Source of the DNA: Syntrophobacter fumaroxidans MPOB
GTDB taxonomy: Bacteria; Desulfobacterota; Syntrophobacteria; Syntrophobacterales; Syntrophobacteraceae
Direction: 5' to 3'
Assembly: GCF_000014965.1 (NCBI RefSeq)
Contig: NC_008554.1
Location: forward strand, 1,848,001-1,912,000
DNA length: 64,000 nt
Each line of letters begins with the position of its first letter. Positions within the stretch are counted from its first letter, which is position 1. Position numbers and translations under genes: made by a program. This document shows positions 9,213 to 18,293 of the stretch, one piece after another. The notes under the pieces are model-generated. The model saw nothing but the letters and a program-made list of their open reading frames with translations, searched no databases and was not told the origin of the DNA.

Positions 9213-10172
9213 ATGCCACAAGAAAACCTTGCTCTCATCGTCGCTGCAATGGTGTTTGTCATTGCCTGCCTGCTCGTTTTGAGCGTGGCCCTTTACTGGC
9301 GCCACCGGGAAACCCGCAAACGGATCATGGAAAAGATCAGGCAGGACGGCCTGGAGCTCTCGGGCGTCGAAGCCGAACCCGCCGTCCAGGAAATCACGGG
9401 TGCAAAGCGCGGCCCCATCGTCAGTTTTTTCGATAGAGTGGGCAAGAGGATGAAGACCGAGAAACCGTCGGAGCTGCGCGCGCAACAGCTCCGCTTCCTG
9501 AGGGCGGGCATCCGCATGGAAAACGCGCCGGCCGTCTTCATGGGGGCGAAGTGCCTGGGCGGCCTTGGCCTGGCCTTCGGTTTCCTGCTGCTCAAAACCG
9601 TTTTTTTCTCGCTCATGAGCGCACGGCTCACCGCAGTGGCCGCCTGTGCGACCGCGCTGGTGGGCTTCTACCTCCCCGACCTCTGGCTCAGGCTCAAGAC
9701 CTCCAGGCGCCGCAAGCAACTCCGAAGAGGCCTCCCCGACGCCCTGGACCTGATGGTCGTGTGCGTGGAAGCCGGGATGGGCATCGATTCCGCAACCTAC
9801 CGCGTGTCCGAGGAGATGAAACTCACCAATGCGCCCATGAGCGACGAACTGAAATATCTCAATCTCGAGCTCCGGGCCGGCAAGGCGCGACGCGACGCGC
9901 TGAGGAACCTGGCCTTGAGGACGGACCTCGAGGACGTCAATTCCCTGACCACCCTGCTTATTCAGACGGACAAGTTCGGCACCAGCGTGGCCCAGGCCCT
10001 GAGAGTGCATTCGGATTCATTCAGGACCAAAAGGCACCAGATGGCCGAGGAGCTCGCGGCCAAGCTGCCGGTGAAGCTCGTGCTTCCCCTGATTCTCTTC
10101 ATCTTTCCTTCGCTTTTCGTGGTGATCATGGGACCGGCGATGATCCGGGCGTTTCGGACGTTCATGAAATGA
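9213..10172 (+). CDS. tadC: Flp pilus inner-membrane protein TadC
   Basis: A 319-residue partner of TadB with the same T2SSF fold. It has an N-terminal membrane helix, two central helices around residues 110-155 and two C-terminal ones. The LPDALDLMVVCVEAGMGID segment matches the TadC consensus. The frame is open to 9072, but those 47 residues are arginine-rich and unlike the family; ATG 9213 is preceded by AAGGGGACGGG and starts directly before a hydrophobic helix. TadB and TadC together form the membrane platform for CpaF. Confidence 0.9.
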   Translation: MPQENLALIVAAMVFVIACLLVLSVALYWRHRETRKRIMEKIRQDGLELSGVEAEPAVQEITGAKRGPIVSFFDRVGKRMKTEKPSELRAQQLRFLRAGIRMENAPAVFMGAKCLGGLGLAFGFLLLKTVFFSLMSARLTAVAACATALVGFYLPDLWLRLKTSRRRKQLRRGLPDALDLMVVCVEAGMGIDSATYRVSEEMKLTNAPMSDELKYLNLELRAGKARRDALRNLALRTDLEDVNSLTTLLIQTDKFGTSVAQALRVHSDSFRTKRHQMAEELAAKLPVKLVLPLILFIFPSLFVVIMGPAMIRAFRTFMK

Positions 10173-10212
10173 TCTTCACTGCATTGTCTTCTACAGCGAG
10201 GCAGACCGACAA

Positions 10213-12102
10213 ATGATCGATTACCGGATCGGAGTTTTCACATCGAGAATATTGGGGACAGGCCGGAGGCGGGGCGCGGCGCGCCGCAATCCCCGCGCCT
10301 GCGGCGCTTTCCTTGCCGTTGCGGTGGCCCTCTGCGCGTGGGGACTTCCGGGATGCTCCTCAAAGAACGCGGGCGACGGCGTTTCCCTTCAGAAACACTA
10401 TGCCAAGCAGATCGAGAAGCAGAATGCAAACATCCCCGAGGAGATAAAAAAAGCCGAAAAGCTGCCGGAAATGAGCGAGGCCGACTACGAGAGGATGGGT
10501 GACACGTTTGCCAGGCAGGGGGAAACCACCAAGGCTTTCATCAGCTACGAGAAGGTCCTGCGCAAGGAGCCCGATCTCACCCGGGTCCGTCTGAAGCGAG
10601 GCATGATGTTTCTTGCCAGGGACATGAACGATGAGGCGATCAGGGACTTTCAACAGGTCCTGGCGAAGGAACCCGGCAACGCCCAGGCCTACGAGGGGAT
10701 CGGGCACGCGCTCTTCAAGCGCAGGCGTTACGATGAGGCGGAAAAGAACTTCCGGGAGGCGGTGAAGCTGAACAACAGCCTGTGGATGTCCCACAACTTC
10801 CTGGGCATCGTCTACGACTACAAACAGCGTCCCGAGCTGGCCGTGCCGGAATACCAGGCGGCCATCGCCGTCCGACCCGACGAGGGACTGCTCTACAACA
10901 ACCTGGGAATATCCTACGCGATGATGGGGGACTTCGAGAAAGCCGCCGCCGCATTCCAGGAAGCGATGCAGAAACGGCCCACGAACCCGAAAATCAGCAA
11001 CAACCTCGGCATTATACTGTGCAGGCTCGGACGGCAGTCCGAAGCTTTGGCCGCGTTCGGAAAGGCGGGTGATGAAGCCCAGGCCTACAACAACCTGGGA
11101 TGCGCCTACATGATGGACGGCGAATTCGAAAAAGCGGCGCGGGCGTTCGAGAGAGCCGTCAGTCTGAGAACCACCTATTATGCCCAGGCCAGCGACAACC
11201 TCAAGAAAGCCGAAATGGCCCTGCATTCCAGTGGTGCCCTGGGCCGGCAGACGCCGCCCCCCGGCTCTCCGGTGCCCGTGTCCGGCGCCCCGGCGGTTTC
11301 CAGGACCCCGATTCTTCAGGAACTCAAACGCGAGCCGATCAAGGAGCAGAACCTCATCGAACCGGTCACGGCCGTGAAAGGGACGAAAGCCGCCGAACCG
11401 GCGGACTCCGCCAAGGTGAAGAGCGTCTCCACGCCCGCGCCGGCACCACGGGAGCAGGCTCCCCCCAATCCCGTGACGATGGGGAAAGAAACGAGCGCCG
11501 TCGAACCGACGACCGGGAAGGAAACGAACCCCGTCAAACCGGAGGATCCCGCGAAGGCGAAGAGTTCCCCCGAACCCGCGCCGGCACCGCGGGAGCAGGC
11601 TCCTCCCAATCCCGTGACGATGGGGAAAGAAACGAGCGCCGTCGAACCGACGACCGGGAAGGAAACGAACCCCGTCAAAACGGAGGATCCCGCGAAGGCG
11701 AAGAGTTCCCCCGAACCTGCGCCGGCACCGCGGGAGCAGCCTCCTCCCAATCCCGTGACGACGGGGAAAGAAACGAGCGCCGTCGAACCGACGACCGGGA
11801 AGGAAACGAACCCCGTCAAAACGGAGGATCCCGCGAAGGCGAAGAGTTCCCCCGAACCCGCGCCGGCACCGCGGGAGCAGGCTCCTCCCAATCCCGTGAC
11901 GATGGGGAAAGAAACGAGCGCCGTCGAACCGGCTGCCGGGACCGGCAAAGAGAAGCCTGACGCTGAGGCGAAGGAAACCGCCGTCCGGGAAAAGAATGTC
12001 GCTGCACCTGCGTCAGACCTGAAAAAGTCGGGGGGTGCGGAATCGGGAGCGGTCGGGGCACCATCCCCACCGGCTCCCCCGGGGGTTGCAGCCAACCCGT
12101 GA
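10213..12102 (+). CDS. TPR-repeat lipoprotein (TadD-like) with proline-rich tandem-repeat tail
   Basis: A 629-residue protein. A long basic N-terminal stretch leads into a hydrophobic segment ending in a lipobox (LPGC, Cys about residue 48), so it is probably an outer-membrane lipoprotein. Residues about 90-340 hold tetratricopeptide repeats (for example AQAYEGIGHALFKRRRYDEA). TadD proteins of this type are thought to act as pilotins or assembly factors for the Tad secretin. The C-terminal ~250 residues are low-complexity Pro/Ala/Lys/Glu sequence with a 47-residue tandem repeat. It ends the pilus operon. Confidence 0.82.
   Translation: MIDYRIGVFTSRILGTGRRRGAARRNPRACGAFLAVAVALCAWGLPGCSSKNAGDGVSLQKHYAKQIEKQNANIPEEIKKAEKLPEMSEADYERMGDTFARQGETTKAFISYEKVLRKEPDLTRVRLKRGMMFLARDMNDEAIRDFQQVLAKEPGNAQAYEGIGHALFKRRRYDEAEKNFREAVKLNNSLWMSHNFLGIVYDYKQRPELAVPEYQAAIAVRPDEGLLYNNLGISYAMMGDFEKAAAAFQEAMQKRPTNPKISNNLGIILCRLGRQSEALAAFGKAGDEAQAYNNLGCAYMMDGEFEKAARAFERAVSLRTTYYAQASDNLKKAEMALHSSGALGRQTPPPGSPVPVSGAPAVSRTPILQELKREPIKEQNLIEPVTAVKGTKAAEPADSAKVKSVSTPAPAPREQAPPNPVTMGKETSAVEPTTGKETNPVKPEDPAKAKSSPEPAPAPREQAPPNPVTMGKETSAVEPTTGKETNPVKTEDPAKAKSSPEPAPAPREQPPPNPVTTGKETSAVEPTTGKETNPVKTEDPAKAKSSPEPAPAPREQAPPNPVTMGKETSAVEPAAGTGKEKPDAEAKETAVREKNVAAPASDLKKSGGAESGAVGAPSPPAPPGVAANP
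11443..11934 (+). repeat. 141-bp in-frame tandem repeat, about 3.5 copies
   Basis: Copies begin at 11443, 11584, 11725 and 11866 (the last is partial). The period is exactly 141 bases, that is 47 codons, so copy-number change keeps the TPR lipoprotein in frame. Copies are nearly identical at DNA level, including synonymous positions, which points to recent duplication or ongoing homogenisation. Each encodes a segment starting APREQ and ending SPEPAP. Confidence 0.95.
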
Positions 12103-12257
12103 CAAACACGTCCGCATTTCCGTGGTGTCGGTGTCCTTTCGATCCGGCAAGGAACGTCGTGGACACCGGGGATTCGAAGTTCCCGGCCGCGCGGAAAATG
12201 AAGGGTGATCGCGGCACCCATGCAATACGGTGGTAAGACGCAAAGGAAGGCGGAGCC

Positions 12258-15116
12258 ATGTTCAACAGTTCAAGCCTCAGGTTCTACCTGGTCAGCCGGT
12301 TGGCCGTCATCTTCCTCTGTTTCACGGCGGCAGCCTGCGCGGCTTTCCTGTTTTTTGCGGGCAAGCAGGATGAAGCGGGGTTTCGATCCGAGGCCCTGGC
12401 GGACAGAGCCCGCGGGGACGCCGTTCTCTCCGAGCGGATCAGGGAACTTCGAGAGCGACTGGGAGCCCTCTCTTCCGACAAGAACGTTGTCGCCGGCCTG
12501 GTTTCAAGCGACAGGGCGGCGCTGACCGCAACCTTGAACGCACGGTACGCCCGCGCGAGCGGGGTTTACTTCGCCGTCAGGGACGCGCAGAAAGACGAAT
12601 TCCTGCCCGGCGATTTATCCAAAGAAGTGATCGCTTCCCTGCGGGAGTTCGAGAAGGGGAGCGCGGACACAAGCGATAACGAGGAATACCGGAGCGGGAC
12701 GGGCCGCGTTGTGTTTTCCCGTATCGTGTTGAGCCAGAACAGACGGATCGGGACCGCATATTGCGTCTACCTTCCCATCGACGACCATTCCATCGGACAG
12801 ATCCTGGACCGGGAGATTTGGGGGCAGGTCTTCGTACCCACCCGCGAGGGTCTCGCCAGGGTCGGCGGACAAAAAGAGGCGCCCTCCCCCGCTCCCGACG
12901 ACCTCGGGAGCCTGAAGCCCGGCGACATCCGGGACGGCCGGGTCGGCGGGAGTGACGGCCTTGTCTCCCGGAGCACCGTTTCCCCCCTGCACGTCTACTT
13001 CGCGCCCTACGCGAAGATGCGGGAGTTTCGGCTGAAGGCCCTTGCCATCGTCGGGGCGCTGGGCCTCGCCATGCTCACCTTGTTCGTGGCACTCTCTTTG
13101 CTGATCGCCCGGAGAATCGTCGGTCCGCTTGAGTACCTCGTCGGCCGCGCCTCGGCGGTATCGAGAGGCGTGAAGGTGGATTTCACCCCTCCCGATGGAG
13201 GGCAGTTCGCCGAGTTCGAAGGGTTGAACGAGGCTTTCGACCACTTGCTCGTCAAGCTGGACGAATACGAAAACAAGAGCCGCTATAAGGAATTCTTCGA
13301 CAGTGTCAGCGATGCGGTTTGCATCAGCGACATGCAGGGCAACATCATCGAGGCCAACGAAACCGCTTATCGCGTGACGGGCTGCGGGCCGGTCGAGATG
13401 CGGACGAAGAAGTTGTGGGAGATATACGATGTGGCGCACCCCGACAAGGTGTTCTCGGAGGTCTTCACGGGTGGTGAAACCGTGTTCAAAGTCTCCCGGC
13501 GATCGGAGGAAGGTCGCCTCCAGTCGGTGGAGGTGAAGGCGAAACTGATTTTCTACAAGGGTCACGAGTGCATTCTCACCCTGGCACGGGACATCGGGGA
13601 GTGGGAAAGGGCCATGGATTCCATCAGGACCTCCGAAGCGAAATACCGGGCCCTTTTCAACACGGTCAGCACGGCCATGGCCATTGTCGAGAAAGACAAG
13701 ACCATCGCGCATGCCAACGACGAATTCTGCAGGCTTTGCGGCGTTCGCCGCAACGCGGTCGAAGGGTTTCTGTCACTTGAAAACTTTCTGCGAAAAGCGG
13801 ATTGCGACAAGATAGGATTCTTCAACGTCGACAAGACCCAGGCTCCCCCTCCGATACCCTTGGACCGTTGGGAGTCCGAGCTCGTCAGACCCGACGGCAC
13901 CGTTCGCCAGGTGGAAATCCGGGTGACCGAAATGCCGGGAGTTTCTCAAATACTGATCGTCCTGCTGGACCTGACGCAACGGAAAGCCCTGGAAGCGCAG
14001 GTGCTCCAGTCGGAAAAGCTTGCCGCACTGGGACAGCTCATCTCCGGGGTCGCCCACGAGCTCAACAATCCGCTCGCCAGCGTGGTGGGGTATTCGGAAC
14101 TGGTGCAGGCGGGCCAGGCGAGCGCAAAGGACAAGAAGCACCTGGAAATCATCAAGAACGAAGCGTTGAGGGCGTCCGCCATCGTGAAGGGACTGCTCAC
14201 CTTTGCCAGGGAACGCAAACCCGAAAAACAGATGATCCAGGTCAATGAGGTCCTCGAGAGGACGTTGGGCCTCCGGCTCTATGATTTCAAGGTCAGGAAT
14301 ATCCAACTCGTCATGACCCTTGATTCCCAACTGCCGCCCACCCATGCCGACTTTTTCCAACTCCAGGTGGTGTTCCTCAACATCATCAACAATGCGGAGC
14401 ACGCCATGGGCGAAAACGTCGGGGACAAAATCCTGACTGTTTCCAGCAGGCTCATGATGGACGGTAAGGTAATCGAAGTCGAGATCACGGACAACGGCTC
14501 GGGCATACCGGATGAAATGAAGAACCGGATCTTCGACCCGTTCGTCACCACGAAAGAGGTGGGAAAGGGTACGGGGCTCGGGCTCAGCGTCTCTTACGGG
14601 ATCGTGCAGGAGCACCAGGGACAGATTCTCGTCGAGAGCAACCTCGACAAGGGAACCGCCTTCAAGGTCCGTCTTCCGATCATGCAAAGCGAGGCAATGG
14701 AGGCACGCCGCGCCGAAACGGCATCACTTCCCAGGCCTCCGGGCATGGGCGAGACCAAGGTCGTGCTCGTGGTGGACGACGAGCCCTTCACATTGGAGCT
14801 CCTGAAGCAGTTCCTCGCCCAGTACGGCTGCCAGGCCATCCTTGCCGGCGATGCAATAGAAGGCCTGAAGGTTCTGAGAACATACAAGGTCGATGCCATT
14901 ATTTCGGACATTCGGATGCCGGGGATAGACGGAAAGGGTTTTCTTTCGAACATCGAGAGCGAATTCCCGGCCTTCATGAAGAAGTTCGTGTTCATAACCG
15001 GGGATACCGTGAACCAGGACATTTACAACATGCTGAGGGAAAAGAAGATCCCCTGCATTTTTAAGCCGTTTGGAATGAACGAGCTGCGAGAGGTTCTGAA
15101 ATCGATCATGCATTGA
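12258..15116 (+). CDS. Hybrid sensor histidine kinase (HAMP-PAS-PAS-HisKA-HATPase-REC)
   Basis: A 952-residue membrane hybrid kinase. Order: membrane helix (about 12-32), periplasmic sensor (about 33-250), second helix (about 255-285), HAMP, PAS (about 345-455), PAS (about 465-575), HisKA with VAHELNNPLASV (phospho-His H600), HATPase_c with N and G boxes (DNGSGIPDEM, GTGLGLSVSYG), and a C-terminal receiver with acidic pair VVDDEP and phospho-Asp D884 (ISDIRMPG). It lies 155 bases after the pilus operon on the same strand, so it may regulate or be co-expressed with it. No cognate output regulator is adjacent. Confidence 0.93.
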   Translation: MFNSSSLRFYLVSRLAVIFLCFTAAACAAFLFFAGKQDEAGFRSEALADRARGDAVLSERIRELRERLGALSSDKNVVAGLVSSDRAALTATLNARYARASGVYFAVRDAQKDEFLPGDLSKEVIASLREFEKGSADTSDNEEYRSGTGRVVFSRIVLSQNRRIGTAYCVYLPIDDHSIGQILDREIWGQVFVPTREGLARVGGQKEAPSPAPDDLGSLKPGDIRDGRVGGSDGLVSRSTVSPLHVYFAPYAKMREFRLKALAIVGALGLAMLTLFVALSLLIARRIVGPLEYLVGRASAVSRGVKVDFTPPDGGQFAEFEGLNEAFDHLLVKLDEYENKSRYKEFFDSVSDAVCISDMQGNIIEANETAYRVTGCGPVEMRTKKLWEIYDVAHPDKVFSEVFTGGETVFKVSRRSEEGRLQSVEVKAKLIFYKGHECILTLARDIGEWERAMDSIRTSEAKYRALFNTVSTAMAIVEKDKTIAHANDEFCRLCGVRRNAVEGFLSLENFLRKADCDKIGFFNVDKTQAPPPIPLDRWESELVRPDGTVRQVEIRVTEMPGVSQILIVLLDLTQRKALEAQVLQSEKLAALGQLISGVAHELNNPLASVVGYSELVQAGQASAKDKKHLEIIKNEALRASAIVKGLLTFARERKPEKQMIQVNEVLERTLGLRLYDFKVRNIQLVMTLDSQLPPTHADFFQLQVVFLNIINNAEHAMGENVGDKILTVSSRLMMDGKVIEVEITDNGSGIPDEMKNRIFDPFVTTKEVGKGTGLGLSVSYGIVQEHQGQILVESNLDKGTAFKVRLPIMQSEAMEARRAETASLPRPPGMGETKVVLVVDDEPFTLELLKQFLAQYGCQAILAGDAIEGLKVLRTYKVDAIISDIRMPGIDGKGFLSNIESEFPAFMKKFVFITGDTVNQDIYNMLREKKIPCIFKPFGMNELREVLKSIMH

Positions 15117-15560
15117 CGGCGCGGGAAGAAACGAGCTTTCCCCGTTGCATCGGACCCTCTCGGTTCAGTTGATTCGATAGACACCCCCTTCACGCAACAA
15201 CTTCCGGATTGACCGATACCCCACGGGGAAACCTCGTCGGAACGGGTGCTTACCGAAGAGGAGAGGGTCGTGGTGCGCCGCGTCGACAGGTCGGTGATGG
15301 AGTGCACGCCGGGCGGGATGCCGGCAGGATCGAAGCAGTCCCGGGCGCCGATTCGCCGTGCGGTTTCACGAGAGCTTCAATCACGTCATCCACGGGCGGG
15401 TTCAAAGACGTGAAGGCTAAAAAGGCAAGCACCCTTCGCGGACCAGGCTGAAGTGCGGGGAAAAGCATGCTGCGTTCACCCGAAGGCTTCGACGCCGTTT
15501 CGAAATGCAGAGAACCCTCCTGCCGCATGGCGTTTGCATAAATTTCAGAGGTTCCACACA
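15117..15560. other. Intergenic spacer, no gene supported
   Basis: 444 bases between the hybrid kinase and the AAA ATPase. No family-like protein, RNA gene or strong hairpin was recognised. The in-frame extension of the ATPase upstream to 15453 does not resemble the family. Confidence 0.5.
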
Positions 15561-17189
15561 ATGTACCGTTCATACTTCGGTTTCGCCTTCTCCCCGTTTG
15601 ACGGCACCCGGGACCGGCGATTCTTTTTTGCCGCCGAAGAGCATGCGGAAATAACCTCGGCCCTGCTCTGCTTCGTCGAGCAGAGAAAGAGCTTCGCGCT
15701 GGTCCGCGGGGATGCGGGAACGGGCAAGACCAAGATACTCCAGCATCTGCTCGGCAAATTGCCCGACTCGGTCCATCCCATCCTGGTTCCCTACCCGGAC
15801 GTGGAATACATCGAGATTCTGCGCTACATAGCCAGGACCCTGGGCGTCGACCCCAAGTGGAAGGAAGACTACGAACTGCTGAACGACATCAGGAAGGGGC
15901 TGACGGAGGGGCACGCGCAAGGCAGGCAGTTCGTGCTGATCATCGATGAAGCTCACCGTCTTTCGCTGGGTTGCCTTGAGAATATCCGGCTTCTTTCCAA
16001 TATCGAAACGAACAAGTGCGCGCTGCTTCAAATCCTTTTCATCGGGCATGACGAAATCTGCCGGAAGCTCAACCGCAGAGAAATGCGCCAGCTTCGGCAG
16101 CGGATAAGCATCAACCGATACATTCCCCCGCTTACGGCTTCGGAAACCAAAGGCTACGTGGACCACCGGCTGAAAGTGGCGGGGTCAGGCTTCGACGAGT
16201 GTTTCGAGGGCGGCGTCGCCGAAACGATCCATCGCATGACCGGAGGGGTCCCGCGCAATATCAATGAGCTGTGCCACGTAGCCCTCCGCATGTGCAGCAT
16301 TCAAAAGCTCCGCAAGGTCAACAAGAGGGTGCTCAGGCAGGCCTGTAAAGCCGTGCACGGCAATGTCGGCCCCGTGCCGGAGCGGGCGGGCGCGGCCTTC
16401 GGCAGGAACCTCAGGATGGGGCTCCTCGGGGGGGCTCTTGCGGTCGCCGTGGGGCTGTTCGTGGCAGAGTATCCGCACGACCTGCGAAAGATCGGCGGAG
16501 AATGGATTCACAGCCTGTATCGCGTCACATCCTCCGATTCTCCCTCGGAACGGGCTTCCCTGCCCGTCGCGCCTCCCGGACACATGAAGACCGCCCGCAT
16601 CCCTGCCGGACCACAGGAAATCGCTCCGGACCCGGCGCCGTCAGCCCCGAACGAACCTCGATCCCCTTCCCCGTCTCCGTCCTCCCTGGTGACGGAGCCT
16701 CTCGATGAAAGCCCCGAGAAAGGCTCGGCCAGCCCCATGCCGGGCAAAGAGGCTCCTTCGCCCGCCGCGGCCTCCTCTGCTCCTGAAACCGGTCCGAATG
16801 TGGCTCAAGACCCGCAGGCGCCCGGCGTCGGCCGGGAATCCGATACGGATCAGGAATCCGGGCAGGTTCAAGGAACCGCGGCTGCCGACGGTTCGGGGAA
16901 TTCCGCCCCCGGGCCGGCAAATTCAAAGCCTGAGGGAAGCACGGTGGAATTCTCGGAGACGTTCGAAGTGGTCGTGAAAAGGGGAGAGACCTTGAGCAGA
17001 ATTGCGGCGCAATGGTTTCCCGAGGACCCGAAGCTCGGAGAGAAGTTGATCATCAGGGCCAATCCAAAGCTCGGGGACAAGCACCGGATTCGGGCGGGAC
17101 AGGCCCTGAAAATACCCAGAACCAGCAGGATCGATGCCGGTTCTCCGAGAGCCGGATATCCCCCTCCCTGCTCCTCTCTTTCCGCTTGA
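15561..17189 (+). CDS. ExeA/GspA-like AAA ATPase with C-terminal LysM domain
   Basis: A 542-residue protein starting MYRSYFGFAFSPFDGT, the classic start of the ExeA family. The AAA domain (about 30-270) has Walker A RGDAGTGKT and Walker B VLIIDEAHRL. A membrane helix lies near residues 290-310, then a long Pro/Ser/Ala-rich linker, then a LysM domain at about 485-535 (VKRGETLSRIAAQWF). The ATPase is cytoplasmic and the LysM part periplasmic. ExeA homologues remodel peptidoglycan so secretin rings can assemble, so this gene could serve the nearby Tad secretin. ATG 15561 is chosen because upstream in-frame codons are not family-like. Confidence 0.87.
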   Translation: MYRSYFGFAFSPFDGTRDRRFFFAAEEHAEITSALLCFVEQRKSFALVRGDAGTGKTKILQHLLGKLPDSVHPILVPYPDVEYIEILRYIARTLGVDPKWKEDYELLNDIRKGLTEGHAQGRQFVLIIDEAHRLSLGCLENIRLLSNIETNKCALLQILFIGHDEICRKLNRREMRQLRQRISINRYIPPLTASETKGYVDHRLKVAGSGFDECFEGGVAETIHRMTGGVPRNINELCHVALRMCSIQKLRKVNKRVLRQACKAVHGNVGPVPERAGAAFGRNLRMGLLGGALAVAVGLFVAEYPHDLRKIGGEWIHSLYRVTSSDSPSERASLPVAPPGHMKTARIPAGPQEIAPDPAPSAPNEPRSPSPSPSSLVTEPLDESPEKGSASPMPGKEAPSPAAASSAPETGPNVAQDPQAPGVGRESDTDQESGQVQGTAAADGSGNSAPGPANSKPEGSTVEFSETFEVVVKRGETLSRIAAQWFPEDPKLGEKLIIRANPKLGDKHRIRAGQALKIPRTSRIDAGSPRAGYPPPCSSLSA

Positions 17190-17385
17190 TCGCGTTCTCC
17201 GCCGGCTTGCGTGCAAAACGGCAGCATTAAGCGGGACGTTATAGCCTCGTCCTGTAATTGCACGGTTCGCGGGGGCGGGTTTATCCCGCCCGCCTCGCCC
17301 TCCGCCGGTCCCTGGGTCGGCGATCCTGAACGCGGATCGATGCCCGTCCGGCCTCACGGCTCTGCAAGCAGCGGGGCTGTTCCCG

Positions 17386-18198
17386 CTAGAGGTAATCCCG
17401 CCGGAGCGCGACGAGCATCTCGTCGGTGAGCCGTTCCGCCTGGCGGAGCTCGGCGAACTTGGCGAGGAGATCGTTCACCGTCATTCGGCGCTTTTCGTCG
17501 AGGGTGAGATCGTCGATGATTCCGCCCCTGTGCATCATGATGGTGCGGCATCCCAGGTCCAGCGCCTGCTGCATGCTGTGGGTGACCATGAACGTGGTGA
17601 GGTTCCCTTTTTCGACGAATCTGCGGGTCAGCTTGATCACCTGAGCGGCCGACTTGGGGTCCAGCGCCGCGGTGTGCTCGTCGAGCAGCAGAACCTTCGG
17701 CCGGTTCAAAACAGCCATCAGAAGCGTGAGCGCCTGGCGCTGCCCCCCCGAGAGAGCCCCGATGACGTTGTCCAGCCGGTCCTCGAGCTGCATTTCGAGC
17801 TGTTCCACTTCTTTTCCATATTCCTGCCTGCGCGCTGCATCGAGCCGGATGGCGGGATAGACCTTCCGCCCCCTGAGGTACGCCATGTGGAGGTTCTCCG
17901 CGATGGTCATTCCCGGGGCGGTTCCCATGAACGGGTTTTGAAAGACGCGCGCGATGTGTTTCGCCCTCTGGAAATCGGTCCTGTTCGTCACGTCTTCGCC
18001 GGCGATTCGGATCCTGCCCGTGTCCGGCAGGAAGGTTCCCGCAATGGCGTTGAGGAGCGTGGATTTGCCCGATCCGTTCGTGCCGATGATGGTGACGAAG
18101 TCGCCTTCCTTTATTGTGAGGTTTATGCCCCGAAGCGCATAGACCTCATTGGGAGTGCCGGTGTTGAATCGCTTGTGAAGATCCGTTATCTCGATCAT
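17386..18198 (-). CDS. ABC transporter ATP-binding protein
   Basis: A 270-residue ABC ATPase with Walker A GTNGSGKST, signature LSGGQRQAL, Walker B VLLLDEHTAALD and switch His in VTHSMQQAL. It is the nucleotide-binding partner of the permease/binding-protein fusion encoded 95 bases upstream. The start is the ATG at 18198 (MIEITDLHKRF); the frame is open further upstream but that part is arginine-rich non-family sequence. Together the genes match the uncharacterised ABC_sub_bind type of importer, related to the TrpXYZ-type systems of Gram-positive bacteria. Confidence 0.9.
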   Translation of the reverse strand: MIEITDLHKRFNTGTPNEVYALRGINLTIKEGDFVTIIGTNGSGKSTLLNAIAGTFLPDTGRIRIAGEDVTNRTDFQRAKHIARVFQNPFMGTAPGMTIAENLHMAYLRGRKVYPAIRLDAARRQEYGKEVEQLEMQLEDRLDNVIGALSGGQRQALTLLMAVLNRPKVLLLDEHTAALDPKSAAQVIKLTRRFVEKGNLTTFMVTHSMQQALDLGCRTIMMHRGGIIDDLTLDEKRRMTVNDLLAKFAELRQAERLTDEMLVALRRDYL

Positions 18199-18293
18199 CT
18201 GGATTCCCCGCGATCGTGTCTCGCGACGGAGGAGCTCTCCGGCGGTACACCATCCTTGCGTGTCCGCCGATCGCACCTCATCGCACCTGGGCC

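Noticed and set aside
11316-12221. Long - strand frame over the tandem repeat of the TPR lipoprotein
   Set aside because: The 141-base period keeps all frames open; the product is a low-complexity mirror of the real repeat.
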